A stretch of DNA of 64,000 nt, taken from contig NZ_CP030047.1 in assembly GCF_015291625.1 (NCBI RefSeq), positions 8,184,001 through 8,248,000 on the forward strand, in the 5' to 3' direction. Below are positions 27,644-38,100 of this stretch, in pieces. A model generated the notes under the pieces. The model ran no database searches and was not told where the DNA came from. It was given only the letters and a program-made list of their open reading frames with translations. The translations under genes were made by a program, and so were the position numbers. The stretch's first letter is position 1. Every line of letters starts with the position of its first letter. The stretch is from Bradyrhizobium sp. CCBAU 53421. GTDB taxonomy: Bacteria > Pseudomonadota > Alphaproteobacteria > Rhizobiales > Xanthobacteraceae.

Positions 27644-27782
27644 CTGAACGATCTGCCTGGTTACCTCGCCGGCAATCTAGCAAATCCGGCGATGTCACCC
27701 AAGCCTCGACAGAGGCTCGATGGAAGCCTTCGGGAGTACCTTGGGCGGGCAGCCTGATGACGCCAGGCGGCCGCCTGCCGCC

Positions 27783-28055
27783 TCAGAGCATCCCCAGCGC
27801 CTGCATATAGGTCTCCAGAATGGTCTCCTGCTCCTGGCGCTCGTTGGCATCCTGCTTGCGCAACCGCACGATGGTGCGCAGCGCCTTGACGTCGAAGCCG
27901 TTGCCCTTGGCCTCGGCATAGACGTCGCGGATATCGTCCGAGATGGTCTTCTTTTCCTCTTCCAGCCGCTCGATGCGCTCGATGATCGACCTGAGCTGGT
28001 CCTTGGCAAATCGCGTTGCGGGTTCATCCTGAACGGCGGCAGACGTGGTGGCCAT
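27783..28055 (-). CDS. gapR: GapR nucleoid-associated protein (DUF2312)
   Basis: From the ATG at 28055 the product has 90 residues. The core ([20 protein letters not shown], then [20 protein letters not shown]) closely matches the DUF2312 family. In Caulobacter this family is GapR, which binds overtwisted A/T-rich DNA ahead of replication and transcription and stimulates topoisomerases. The N-terminus is short and polar; the coiled coil at about 20-50 forms the dimer. A longer start at 28076 exists but lacks family support. It is a single gene. Confidence 0.93.
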   Translation of the reverse strand: MATTSAAVQDEPATRFAKDQLRSIIERIERLEEEKKTISDDIRDVYAEAKGNGFDVKALRTIVRLRKQDANERQEQETILETYMQALGML

Positions 28056-28228
28056 CGCGTACTCCTGAAATGGCAATGAAATGTCGCGCGAATACGCGCC
28101 ACGCGCACCGCTTGTTGCGGGCGACCCTCGATTTTGGAGCCCGCTCCGTCAAGGAAACATCGCGCTCATCCACAGCGCGCCCACAGGAATGCGGACGGCC
28201 ACGGAACTGACGCCACATGGATCGGGAA

Positions 28229-28531
28229 TTAATGCCCGCTTTGGGCCTTCTTCATCGCCGCGAGCTGCTCCGGCGTCGCGCTGCCCTGATACTTCGCCTT
28301 CCACTCCTCATAGGGCATGCCGTAGACCGCCTCGCGGCTCTCGTCCTTGCTCACCGCAAGGCCCTTGGCGTCGGCCTCTTCCTTCATCCAGTTGGACAGG
28401 CAGTTGCGGCAGAAGCCGGCAAGGTTCATCAGATCGATATTCTGCACATCGGTCCGGTTGCGGAGATGATCGACGAGGCGCCGAAACACGGCGGCCTCGA
28501 GTTCCGTTCTGGTTTTGTCGTCAATGCTCAT
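28229..28531 (-). CDS. DUF1244 family protein
   Basis: A 100-residue soluble protein. Its middle reads AAVFRRLVDHLRNRTDVQNI followed by DLMNLAGFCRNCLSNWM, and the C-terminus reads EAVYGMPYEEWKAKYQ, the characteristic pattern of DUF1244. The family is small, helical and conserved in proteobacteria, with two conserved cysteines (CRNC) that might bind metal. No function is established from the sequence. It lies alone between gapR and the DUF1036 gene. Confidence 0.92.
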   Translation of the reverse strand: MSIDDKTRTELEAAVFRRLVDHLRNRTDVQNIDLMNLAGFCRNCLSNWMKEEADAKGLAVSKDESREAVYGMPYEEWKAKYQGSATPEQLAAMKKAQSGH

Positions 28532-28729
28532 GATCGTGATCCCGGTGTGATGCGCTCACCATATTGATATCAGGTGGGAATTGTCACAGATTTTGCCATA
28601 TCGACGCGCAATACGGACCTGTCCGGCCACCCTTGCCACGGTCCCACAGCGTGTCCGGACTGGCGCCCGCCCGTTGACAGTGCCTGCCCGGCACGCGAAA
28701 TCGACAATGATTTGATATAGCCTCGCCGC

Positions 28730-29344
28730 ATGAGCCCAACAGATTCTCCCGCCTCAGCTCCCCGCAGCATCCGTCTGATCCTGGCCGGCATCCTGCCGGT
28801 GCTGGCGCTGGTCGCGGCGTGCCTGTGGACCAGCCCGGCGGCCGCCGATTTCCGGCTCTGCAACAACACCTCGAGCCGGGTCGGGATCGCGCTCGGCTAC
28901 AAGGATGCCGAGGGCTGGACCACGGAAGGCTGGTGGAATGTGTCGTCGCGGACTTGCGAGACCCTGCTGCGCGGCAATCTTGTGGCGCGCTACTACTACA
29001 TCTACGCTCTCGACTACGATCGCGGCGGCGAATGGTCCGGCCAGGCCTTCATGTGCTCGCGCGACAAGGAATTCACCATCAAGGGCACCGAGAACTGCCT
29101 GGCGCGGGGTTTTGACCGCACCGGCTTCTTCGAAGTCGACACCGGCGAGCAGCGTGCATGGACCGTCCAGCTGACCGAAGCCAACGAACAACAGCCGCAG
29201 AAAGTACCGGGAATGCCGGGCGGCGTGGGCCCCGGAGGCCCCGGAACGATGCCGGGCCTGCCGAACCCGCCACCGCCGCCGGGCGCAGCGCCTCCGGGCG
29301 CGTCTGGTCTGCCGCCAGCCGCGCCACCCGGAAACAAGCAATGA
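28730..29344 (+). CDS. DUF1036 exported protein
   Basis: The 204-residue protein has a signal/anchor segment (about 14-37, LILAGILPVLALVAACLW) and the DUF1036 domain (about 40-150), which begins FRLCNNTSSRVGIALGYKD and contains several conserved tryptophans and cysteines. The last 45 residues are a P/G-rich tail. DUF1036 proteins are exported and their role is unknown. The stop codon overlaps the pyk start (ATGA), so the two genes are translationally coupled. That is a notable pairing for a secreted protein and a glycolytic enzyme. Confidence 0.88.
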   Translation: MSPTDSPASAPRSIRLILAGILPVLALVAACLWTSPAAADFRLCNNTSSRVGIALGYKDAEGWTTEGWWNVSSRTCETLLRGNLVARYYYIYALDYDRGGEWSGQAFMCSRDKEFTIKGTENCLARGFDRTGFFEVDTGEQRAWTVQLTEANEQQPQKVPGMPGGVGPGGPGTMPGLPNPPPPPGAAPPGASGLPPAAPPGNKQ

Positions 29345-30777
29345 GACGCCTGCGCCGAATCAAGATCCTCGCAACGCTCGGCCCGGCCTCCTCAGACAGC
29401 GCGATGATCCGCAAGCTGTTCGAGGCGGGCGCCGACGTGTTCCGCATCAACATGAGCCACACCCCGCATGACAAGATGCGGGAGCTGGTCAAGACCATCC
29501 GCAACGTCGAATCGAGCTACGGACGGCCGATCGGCATCCTGGTCGATTTGCAGGGGCCGAAGCTGCGGCTCGGCTCGTTTGCCGAAGGGTCGACCCAGCT
29601 CAAGAACGGCCAGAGCTTCACGCTGGATTCCGACAAGACGCCGGGCGACAACAGCCGCGTCCAGCTGCCGCATCCGGAAATCCTGGCCGCGCTCCGGCCC
29701 GGCCATGCGCTGCTGCTCGACGACGGCAAGGTGCGGCTGATCGCCGAGGAAACCTCGCCCGACCGCGCGGTCACCCGCGTCGTGATCGGCGGCAAGATGT
29801 CGGACCGCAAGGGCGTCAGCCTGCCCGACACCGACCTGCCGGTGTCCGCGATGACGCCCAAGGACCGCGCCGACCTCGAAGCCGCGCTGCCGGAGGGAAT
29901 CGACTGGGTCGCGCTGTCCTTCGTGCAGCGCGCCGAGGACGTGATCGAGGCCAAGAAGATGATCCGCGGCCGCGCCGCCGTGATGGCCAAGATCGAGAAG
30001 CCGCAGGCGATCGACCGCCTCGCCGACATCATCGAGGCGTCGGACGCGCTGATGGTGGCGCGCGGCGATCTCGGCGTCGAGCTGCCGCTGGAGCGGGTGC
30101 CGAGCCTGCAGAAGCAGATGATCCGGATGGCGCGCCGCGCCGGCCGGCCGGTGGTGGTCGCGACGCAAATGCTGGAATCGATGATCCAGGCGCCGGTGCC
30201 GACGCGCGCCGAAGTCTCCGACGTCGCCACCGCCGTCTACGAAGGCGCCGACGCCATCATGCTGTCGGCGGAATCCGCAGCCGGCAAATTTCCGGTCGAA
30301 GCGGTCTCGACCATGAACCGCATCGGCGAGGAAGTAGAGCGCGACCCGACCTATCGTAGCGTGATCAACGCGCAGCGCGTCGATCCCGAGGCGACGGTGG
30401 GCGACGCCATCGCCGACGCCGCGCGGCAGATCGCCGAGACGCTCGACCTGTCGGCGATCATCTGCTGGACGTCATCGGGCTCGACCGCGATCCGCGTGGC
30501 GCGCGAGCGGCCGAAGGTGCCGGTGGTCGCGATCACGCCGAACCTCGTCACCGGCCGCAAGCTGTCGGTGGTGTGGGGCGTGCATTGCGTGGTTGCCGAG
30601 GACGCGCACGATCTCGACGACATGGTCGACCGCGCCGGTTCGATTGCATTCCGCGACGGTTTTGCCAAGGCCGGCCAGCGCGTCATCATCGTCGCCGGCG
30701 TGCCGCTGCGCGCGCCCGGCACCACCAACATGCTGCGCATCGCCTCCGTCGGACCGAAGGGCGACGCGCAGCTGTAG
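29341..30777 (+). CDS. pyk: pyruvate kinase
   Basis: From the ATG at 29341, which overlaps the previous stop, the product has 478 residues. It starts MRRLRRIKILATLGPASSDS, a typical pyruvate kinase N-terminus. The active-site segments VFRINMSHTPHDKMRE, KIEKPQAIDRL and MVARGDLGVELP are all present, as is the substrate loop VVVATQMLESM. It converts phosphoenolpyruvate and ADP to pyruvate and ATP. The frame is open further upstream (to 29158), but that portion overlaps the DUF1036 gene. Confidence 0.97.
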   Translation: MRRLRRIKILATLGPASSDSAMIRKLFEAGADVFRINMSHTPHDKMRELVKTIRNVESSYGRPIGILVDLQGPKLRLGSFAEGSTQLKNGQSFTLDSDKTPGDNSRVQLPHPEILAALRPGHALLLDDGKVRLIAEETSPDRAVTRVVIGGKMSDRKGVSLPDTDLPVSAMTPKDRADLEAALPEGIDWVALSFVQRAEDVIEAKKMIRGRAAVMAKIEKPQAIDRLADIIEASDALMVARGDLGVELPLERVPSLQKQMIRMARRAGRPVVVATQMLESMIQAPVPTRAEVSDVATAVYEGADAIMLSAESAAGKFPVEAVSTMNRIGEEVERDPTYRSVINAQRVDPEATVGDAIADAARQIAETLDLSAIICWTSSGSTAIRVARERPKVPVVAITPNLVTGRKLSVVWGVHCVVAEDAHDLDDMVDRAGSIAFRDGFAKAGQRVIIVAGVPLRAPGTTNMLRIASVGPKGDAQL

Positions 30778-30840
30778 ATTCGCGTTTTGACACGTTTTCC
30801 TCACGTGAACCGGTGCGCACTTCGCGCGAAAACGCTCTGA
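30778..30840. repeat. dispersed intergenic repeat, family A, copy 2
   Basis: This stretch right after pyk (GTTTTGACACGTTTTCCTCA, then CGTGAACCGG and CGCGAAAACGCTCT) aligns with 8574-8640 in the same orientation. It lies in the gap between convergent pyk and the OsmC gene, as copy 1 lies between convergent purK and aqpZ. Here the preceding 14-bp hairpin is missing. Confidence 0.7.
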
Positions 30841-30855
30841 CCGGCCTCTCCGCGA

Positions 30856-31284
30856 TCAGCCCTGCAACGACGCGTCGAGCGTGATCTTGGTGTTGAGCAG
30901 CTTGGACACCGGGCATCCGGCCTTGGCCTTGCCGGCCAACTCCTGGAATGCCGCATTGTCCGCGCCCGGGATCTTCGCCGACAACGTCAGATGCACGGCG
31001 GTGATGGCGAAGCCGTCCGCGACCTTCTCAAGGGTCACGTCGGCCTTGGTCTCCATGTGCTCCGCCGTGAGCTTGGCCTCGCCGAGGATCAGCGACAGCG
31101 CCATCGTGAAGCAGGCGGCATGCGCCGCACCGATCAACTCCTCGGGGTTCGAGCCGGGCTTGCCCTCGAAGCGGCTGGCGAAGCCGTAGGGGTAATCCGA
31201 GAGCGCGCCGCTCTTGGTCGAGATCGCGCCCTTGCCGTCCTTGATGCCGCCCTGCCATTTGGCCGAGCCGTGGGTGGTCGTCAT
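30856..31284 (-). CDS. OsmC family peroxiredoxin
   Basis: From the ATG at 31284 (after GGAGCAACGC) the product has 142 residues. It has the OsmC/Ohr fold pattern: GSNPEELIGAAHAACFTMAL with the peroxidatic Cys, and AGCPVSKLLNTKITL with the resolving Cys. Such enzymes reduce organic hydroperoxides. The pattern is closer to OsmC than to Ohr. A TetR-family regulator gene lies 73 bases upstream in the same direction and could be its regulator. The longer start at 31296 would bury the ribosome binding site. Confidence 0.92.
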   Translation of the reverse strand: MTTTHGSAKWQGGIKDGKGAISTKSGALSDYPYGFASRFEGKPGSNPEELIGAAHAACFTMALSLILGEAKLTAEHMETKADVTLEKVADGFAITAVHLTLSAKIPGADNAAFQELAGKAKAGCPVSKLLNTKITLDASLQG

Positions 31285-31357
31285 GCGTTGCTCCATCAGG
31301 TTGGTTGAACCCAGCCCGCAAAGCTACAACGCCAATGCGACAGAAGTGTTCTTGAAG

Positions 31358-32032
31358 TTAAGCGCCGACCAGCGCCTTCGCCGGGGTCGTCGCCTGGACC
31401 ACGAGTCCGCGCGCACGCGCGTCCATTACACCGACCGCGCGCAAGGCGAGCAGCGTCACGGTCTGCACCGCATCGCGCAGCTTGATCGGATCGTCGAGAT
31501 TGGACGGCGCCAATGGGCCGACCAGCGCCTCGTGCAGCGCGCCGAGCAACGCGGTGGCCGCCAGCGCCGTGTCCTGCGCCGGCAGATGTCCGGCGCGCAC
31601 GGCGGCATCGATGCGCAGAGCAAGCTCACCGGAAATATCGCGGCGGCTGGCGAGGCGCGAAGCCGTAACGTCGACATCGACCGGCTCGGCCAGGATGCCC
31701 CAGGCGAGCTTGCGCTGCGACAGCACGTGGACCGCGATCGTCGTCACCGCGGCGGCGAGCGCCGATGACGGGCCGGGCGCGGCATCCGCGGCGCGCCGGA
31801 TCGCGGTCAGCTCGTCGCGCGAGACTTCGGTGATCAATTCCGAGATCAGCTCGGCCTTCGACGGGAAATAGCGATAGACGGTGCCTGCGGCGACATTGGC
31901 CCGCACCGCGACCGGTGCGATCTGGACCGCCGCCATGCCGCCCGCCGCCGCTGCGTCCCGCGCAGCCGACAGGATGGCGCTGCGCCGGGCAGCCAGCCGT
32001 TTCACGACCTGATGAGTTCGCCGGTAGACCAT
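31358..32032 (-). CDS. TetR family transcriptional regulator
   Basis: Read from the ATG at 32032, the 224-residue protein has an N-terminal helix-turn-helix (about 18-63, IAPVAVRANVAAGTVYRYFP) typical of TetR, followed by a helical ligand-binding domain. The frame is open up to 32287, but the upstream part has no similarity to the family. It lies before the OsmC gene on the same strand and divergent from the membrane protein gene at 32473. Targets are unknown; the divergent gap at 32033-32472 is the natural operator site. Confidence 0.87.
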   Translation of the reverse strand: MVYRRTHQVVKRLAARRSAILSAARDAAAAGGMAAVQIAPVAVRANVAAGTVYRYFPSKAELISELITEVSRDELTAIRRAADAAPGPSSALAAAVTTIAVHVLSQRKLAWGILAEPVDVDVTASRLASRRDISGELALRIDAAVRAGHLPAQDTALAATALLGALHEALVGPLAPSNLDDPIKLRDAVQTVTLLALRAVGVMDARARGLVVQATTPAKALVGA

Positions 32033-32472
32033 GGCGTTCCGTCCCCCCACCGTGTGCCCTGGGCCGGCGCCCACCGGCAGAACACACGCGTCTTCAATGT
32101 TTTGAACGATTGATCCCGCAATCGCCTGAAGAAGTGAACAACTATTCAGACTGGTTGACAAGCTGGAATTGTAAGGATTTTGCGACGGCCGCATGCGACC
32201 TCCGATCGAACCGGCGGCCGCTCCGGCCCGTGGAGGCCCCGGCTGCCAGGATTCCGCGACAGATCGGCAGCTGCCAACGGCAACCACGCTCGGATCAGGC
32301 CTCCAATCGTGAATCGCGAGCTAACATGATCGCTCGAATTCGAGACATCCGATCTTGCGCTGACCCACGACATCGCACGCGCATTTACCCGAATTTATCG
32401 GAAGCCGTGGTCGAGTGCGCCCGACACTCACCAGTGGCGTCGCCACTGAAACCGGCCGAACCAAGAAAGCGC
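32033..32472. other. 440-base divergent intergenic region
   Basis: No gene is convincing here. The frame of the downstream membrane protein is open throughout but reads as low-similarity, arginine-rich sequence. One TTGACA hexamer (about 32155-32160) could be a -35 element, but a matching -10 was not clear. No palindromic TetR operator was recognised by eye. Confidence 0.4.
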
Positions 32473-33972
32473 ATGTCACTCTCCGTCACCAGCAGCGTGA
32501 GCAGCCGCAGCGCGGTGCGAGGACTGCTGCCGCTGTGCGCGGCCGTGGGCGCCTATCTGTTCTATCTCTCCGCCGGTGAAATCCTGCTGCGCGATTCCGA
32601 CACGGAGTGGCAGATCAAGGTCGGACAGTGGATTCTCGAACACGGCGCGATGCCGACGTCGGACGTGTTCTCGTTCACCCGTTTCGGCGAGCCCTGGATC
32701 TCGAGCTCGTGGCTGTCGCAGGTGGCGTACGCCCTCGTGTACGGCGGCGATTGGGCCGGGCCGGTGATCCTGACCTCCATCGCGATCGGCGCAACGGTCG
32801 CGATCTTCCTGCATCTGTTGAGCCCGTATTTCGATCCGGCTCGCGCGCTGCTGATCGCGGCGCTGGCGCTGCTGCTGTCGACGATCCATTTCTTCGCGCG
32901 GCCGCATGTGCTGGCGCTGCCGGTGCTGCTGGCGTTCATCGGCGGCCTGATGGCATCAGCGGATCGCCGCACCTCACCGTCGTGGTGGCTGCTGCCGCTG
33001 ATGGCGCTGTGGGCCAATCTGCATGGCGGCTTCGTGCTCGGCCTGGTGCTGATCGGGCCGATCGGACTGGAGGCGGTGTGGAGCGCGGAGCCCGGCCGCC
33101 GCCGCAACCTCATCGTGCGATGGGGACTGTTCGGCATCGCGGCGCTGGCCGCGAGCTGCGTGACGCCCTATGGCTGGAACAGCCTGCTTGGCGCCACCAA
33201 AATCCTCAACCTCGGCAAGCTGCTGACGCTGATCGGCGAATGGCTGCCCGCCGATTTCAGCAAGCCGAGCTTCTTCGAGGCCACGCTGCTCGGCCTGATC
33301 GGCGCCATCTGCTATCGCGGGCTGACCTTGTCGCCGCCGCGGATCCTGTTGCTGCTCGGGCTGATCTGGATGGCGCTGAGCCATATCCGCAACATCGAGC
33401 TGTTCGCGTTCATCGCGCCGCTGGTGCTCGCCAAGCCGATCGCCGAACAATGGGGAATGGCAGGCGTTCGCGCCGCCCGTTTCGACGAGACGCGCTCGCT
33501 CCCTGTCGTCACGATCCCGGTTGTCATCGCGATGGTGATCGGCGCGTGGGTGACGACGACGACCTACGTCGCGCGGCATGAATTCAAATTCCTGCCGGCG
33601 TTCTCGCCGGTTGCCGCGGTCGACGTCCTCCAGCAGCACAAGGCGCAGCGCGTGTTCAGCACCGCGCCGTTCGGCGGCTACATGGTGAGCCGCGACATGA
33701 AGGTGTTCATCGACGGCCGCGCCGAGCTTTATGGCGAGCAGTTCGTGCTCGACTATTACGCCGCGCTCGATGCCCGTGACGTCGGCCAGCTGCTGGACCT
33801 GCTCGACAAGTACCGGATCGACGCCACGCTGCTGAGCTCGGACTCGCCGGCCGGAAACGCGCTTGATCATCTGAAGGGCTGGAAGCGGCTCTACAAGGAC
33901 GACATCGCCGTCATCCATGTGCGGTCGGACGAGAAGGCCGGCGTGGTGCCGGCGGTAGAGGGTTCGAGGTAG
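32473..33972 (+). CDS. polytopic inner-membrane protein of unknown function
   Basis: From the ATG at 32473 the protein has 499 residues with about ten hydrophobic helices in the first 390. Early residues include EILLRDSDTEWQIKVGQWIL, with the acidic pair D-x-D in the first external loop. A C-terminal soluble part (about 395-490) contains VFSTAPFGGYMVSRDMKVFI and DGRAELYGEQFVLDYY. The topology and the D/E-rich first loop recall GT-C glycosyltransferases acting on lipid-linked sugars, but no family motif is certain. The gene stands alone. The glycosyltransferase reading is an inference. Confidence 0.8.
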   Translation: MSLSVTSSVSSRSAVRGLLPLCAAVGAYLFYLSAGEILLRDSDTEWQIKVGQWILEHGAMPTSDVFSFTRFGEPWISSSWLSQVAYALVYGGDWAGPVILTSIAIGATVAIFLHLLSPYFDPARALLIAALALLLSTIHFFARPHVLALPVLLAFIGGLMASADRRTSPSWWLLPLMALWANLHGGFVLGLVLIGPIGLEAVWSAEPGRRRNLIVRWGLFGIAALAASCVTPYGWNSLLGATKILNLGKLLTLIGEWLPADFSKPSFFEATLLGLIGAICYRGLTLSPPRILLLLGLIWMALSHIRNIELFAFIAPLVLAKPIAEQWGMAGVRAARFDETRSLPVVTIPVVIAMVIGAWVTTTTYVARHEFKFLPAFSPVAAVDVLQQHKAQRVFSTAPFGGYMVSRDMKVFIDGRAELYGEQFVLDYYAALDARDVGQLLDLLDKYRIDATLLSSDSPAGNALDHLKGWKRLYKDDIAVIHVRSDEKAGVVPAVEGSR

Positions 33973-34018
33973 CCTGCGCCTTAGTGTTCTGCCGAATCGC
34001 AGCACCGCCATCAGTTCC

Positions 34019-34143
34019 GTCACCCTGAGGAGCGCGAAGCGCGTCTCGAAGGGTCGACGGCCACCAGCGGGGCCGTACATCCTTCGAGGCTCGCTCCGCT
34101 CGCACCTCCAGCGACAAAGGCGAAGCCTTTGCGCGGGGATGAC
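34019..34143. repeat. dispersed intergenic repeat, family B, copy 1
   Basis: The element starts at CGTCACCCTGAGGAGCGCG and ends in GCGCGGGGATGAC. It contains the hairpin-like segments GAGCGCGAAGCGCGTCTCGA and GAGGCTCGCTCCGCTCGCAC. It matches 54157-54321 in the same orientation at both ends. It lies between the convergent membrane protein and ABC binding-protein genes. I recall this type of element as common between genes in Bradyrhizobium. Confidence 0.75.
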
Positions 34144-34173
34144 GGGCTTGGAGTGGCCAGCTTGGCCGCACCC

Positions 34174-35373
34174 TCAATTCCCCGTCTGCAGCTCGCCGAA
34201 GCGATCCCAGGTCTTGCCGTTGAAGCGCATCAGCTGCATCTGGTCGACCGGCACATGATCGGCCGGCGAGGTGTTGACCTTGATGCCTGGCAGCAGCATC
34301 GGCAATTCCAGGTCCTTGATCGCGAACGCCTGCCGCAGGATGTTCTCGGTCGAGAGATCGTCGCCGCAGGCCTTCAGCACCGCCTCGAGCGCCATCGCGC
34401 TGTTGTAGGCGTTGACGTAGTTGGTGTCGTGCTGATCGCCTTCGGGCACGTATCTGGTCATGAAGTCGCGCCAGCCCTTCATGCCGGGATCGTCCTTCCA
34501 GGCCGGATCGTCCGGATCCTTCACATAGGCCGTGGAGATGATGCCGGTGCCGGCTTCGACGCCGGCCGGCTGCATCACGGTCGAAATCCACACCGCGGTA
34601 TTGGACAGGAACGTCATCGGCCGCCAGCCGATCTCATAGGCCTTGCGGATCGACTGCGCGGCGAATTTCGGCGTCGCCGCGATCACGAAGACATCGGCAT
34701 TGGTCGCCTTCAGCTTGACGATCTGGGAGTCGATGGTCGGGTCCGTGATTTCATAAGTCGCGACGGTGACGACGGAATCGTATTTCTCGCCGAGCACGTC
34801 CTTGAGACCGGCGAGATAGTCGCGGCCGTAATCGTCGTTCTGCGAGATCACCGCGAATGTTGCGTTCGGATTCTTCGCCAGCGCATAGCGTGCATAGAGC
34901 CGGGCCTCGTAGCGGAACGGCGCCTGCACGCCCATCGTCGCCTGCGGGAATTGCGCGATATCGCCGAACTTCGAGGCGCCGGAGGCGAGGAACAGCTGCG
35001 GGATGTTCTTGCCCTGCAGGTACTTTGCGATCGCCGTGTTGTGCGCGGTGCCGATCGAGGAGAAGATCAGCGCGACCTCGTCGCTCTCGACGAGGCGGCG
35101 CGTCTGCTCCACCGTCTTCGGCGGCGCGTAGGAATCGTCCAGCGAGATGAAATTGATCTTGCGGCCGTTGATGCCGCCGCGCTCGTTCAGCATCCTGAAA
35201 TAGCCGGCCTCGCCCTTGCCGAGCGCGCCGAACGCCGACACCGGCCCGCTATAGGGCATGGTCTGGCCGATCCTGATTTCGGTTGATGTGACGCCGCGCA
35301 TCTCGCCGGCGAATGAAGCGGTGGGCAGCAGCAGGAATGAAATGGCGCCAAACGCGCCGAGTGCCTTGCGCAT
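34174..35373 (-). CDS. branched-chain amino acid-type ABC transporter substrate-binding protein
   Basis: The 399-residue periplasmic protein has a signal peptide ending at about residue 22 (PTASFA). The mature part begins with the LivJ/LivK-type sequence VTSTEIRIGQTMPYSGPVSA, and SGASKFGDIAQFP and NDDYGRDYLAGLK are family landmarks of periplasmic-binding-protein type 1. No permease or ATPase genes are nearby, so this is an orphan binding protein. Many Bradyrhizobium LivJ-like proteins bind aromatic or other carboxylated compounds, so the ligand is uncertain. Confidence 0.92.
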   Translation of the reverse strand: MRKALGAFGAISFLLLPTASFAGEMRGVTSTEIRIGQTMPYSGPVSAFGALGKGEAGYFRMLNERGGINGRKINFISLDDSYAPPKTVEQTRRLVESDEVALIFSSIGTAHNTAIAKYLQGKNIPQLFLASGASKFGDIAQFPQATMGVQAPFRYEARLYARYALAKNPNATFAVISQNDDYGRDYLAGLKDVLGEKYDSVVTVATYEITDPTIDSQIVKLKATNADVFVIAATPKFAAQSIRKAYEIGWRPMTFLSNTAVWISTVMQPAGVEAGTGIISTAYVKDPDDPAWKDDPGMKGWRDFMTRYVPEGDQHDTNYVNAYNSAMALEAVLKACGDDLSTENILRQAFAIKDLELPMLLPGIKVNTSPADHVPVDQMQLMRFNGKTWDRFGELQTGN

Positions 35374-35493
35374 AGGCCTCCCCTCCCCTTGTTCTTGCCG
35401 CGTCCCAGGAAAGCGCGGCCGTGCCGTTGATCGGCTTGCCTCCAGGATGCCACGGCGCCCGAACGGAGGCCAAGCCTATTCGCCGCGGCGGTC

Positions 35494-35907
35494 TCAGCGC
35501 TTGCCGCGCTGCTTGACCGGGATCACGAATTTCAGCCCCGACCACACCGCGTCGACGGCGCAGACCTTGACGTCGACCAGGCCGGCCGCGAGCCCGGCCT
35601 CACGCACGACCCTGTCGTCAAGATCGGTCACAACACCAGAGCTCTTCTTGGGCCACGATACCCAGATCATGCCGTCAGATGCGATCGCCTCCCGGTAACG
35701 CTCAAGCTTGGCGCCGAGCCCCCTCGCCTCGGCGGCGAACAGATGCACGGCATCGAGCGGCGCTCGCGCGCTCTTCGCGATCCGCACATCGGCAGGCAGT
35801 TCGCCGACGATGTCGCGATAGGGGACGGACAACCCGTCGACAAAAATGCAAAAGCCCGGCTTGAGGCCGAGCTTTTGCACAATCGGTTTGCCGGACGTAC
35901 CGGCCAT
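35494..35907 (-). CDS. DUF3052 family protein
   Basis: The 137-residue soluble protein contains the segments KPIVQKLGLKPGFCIFVDGL at its N-terminus and SDGMIWVSWPKKSSGVVTDL in its middle. This is the DUF3052 pattern. It also has a C-terminal basic tail (VIPVKQRGKR). The family's role is unknown. The gene starts 12 bases after the ftsH stop codon on the same strand, so it probably shares the ftsH transcript. Confidence 0.88.
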   Translation of the reverse strand: MAGTSGKPIVQKLGLKPGFCIFVDGLSVPYRDIVGELPADVRIAKSARAPLDAVHLFAAEARGLGAKLERYREAIASDGMIWVSWPKKSSGVVTDLDDRVVREAGLAAGLVDVKVCAVDAVWSGLKFVIPVKQRGKR

Positions 35908-35919
35908 GGCGAGCGAGGC

Positions 35920-37842
<1,923 letters not shown>

Positions 37843-38100
37843 GGTCTTCCTTCGTGGTCGCGCGGATCGCGGCCTCTTCTAATCCTTGGGCAGGCTCTGT
37901 GGGAATCCCCAGGGAATCCATCCCGTCGATGCCCTACAATCTAGGTGCCGCTGGGGTCGATGCCAAGGGAACCACGCACGACTATTTACCGCATCCTAGC
38001 GCGATTCCCGGTCAAAAAATGACGCGGAATCCGGTGTTTTTCCGGGGTGGTTAAGCCTCCTTGCCGGTTTATGACAGCGATTGAAACAATCGAACCCGGC

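Noticed and set aside
26066..27757. A 563-codon plus-strand frame opposite the class III cyclase gene
   Set aside because: Antisense shadow; no domain, and the cyclase motifs are intact on the minus strand.
34174..35373. Complete branched-chain amino acid ABC transporter operon
   Set aside because: Only the binding protein is present. Neighbouring genes encode no permease or ATPase.
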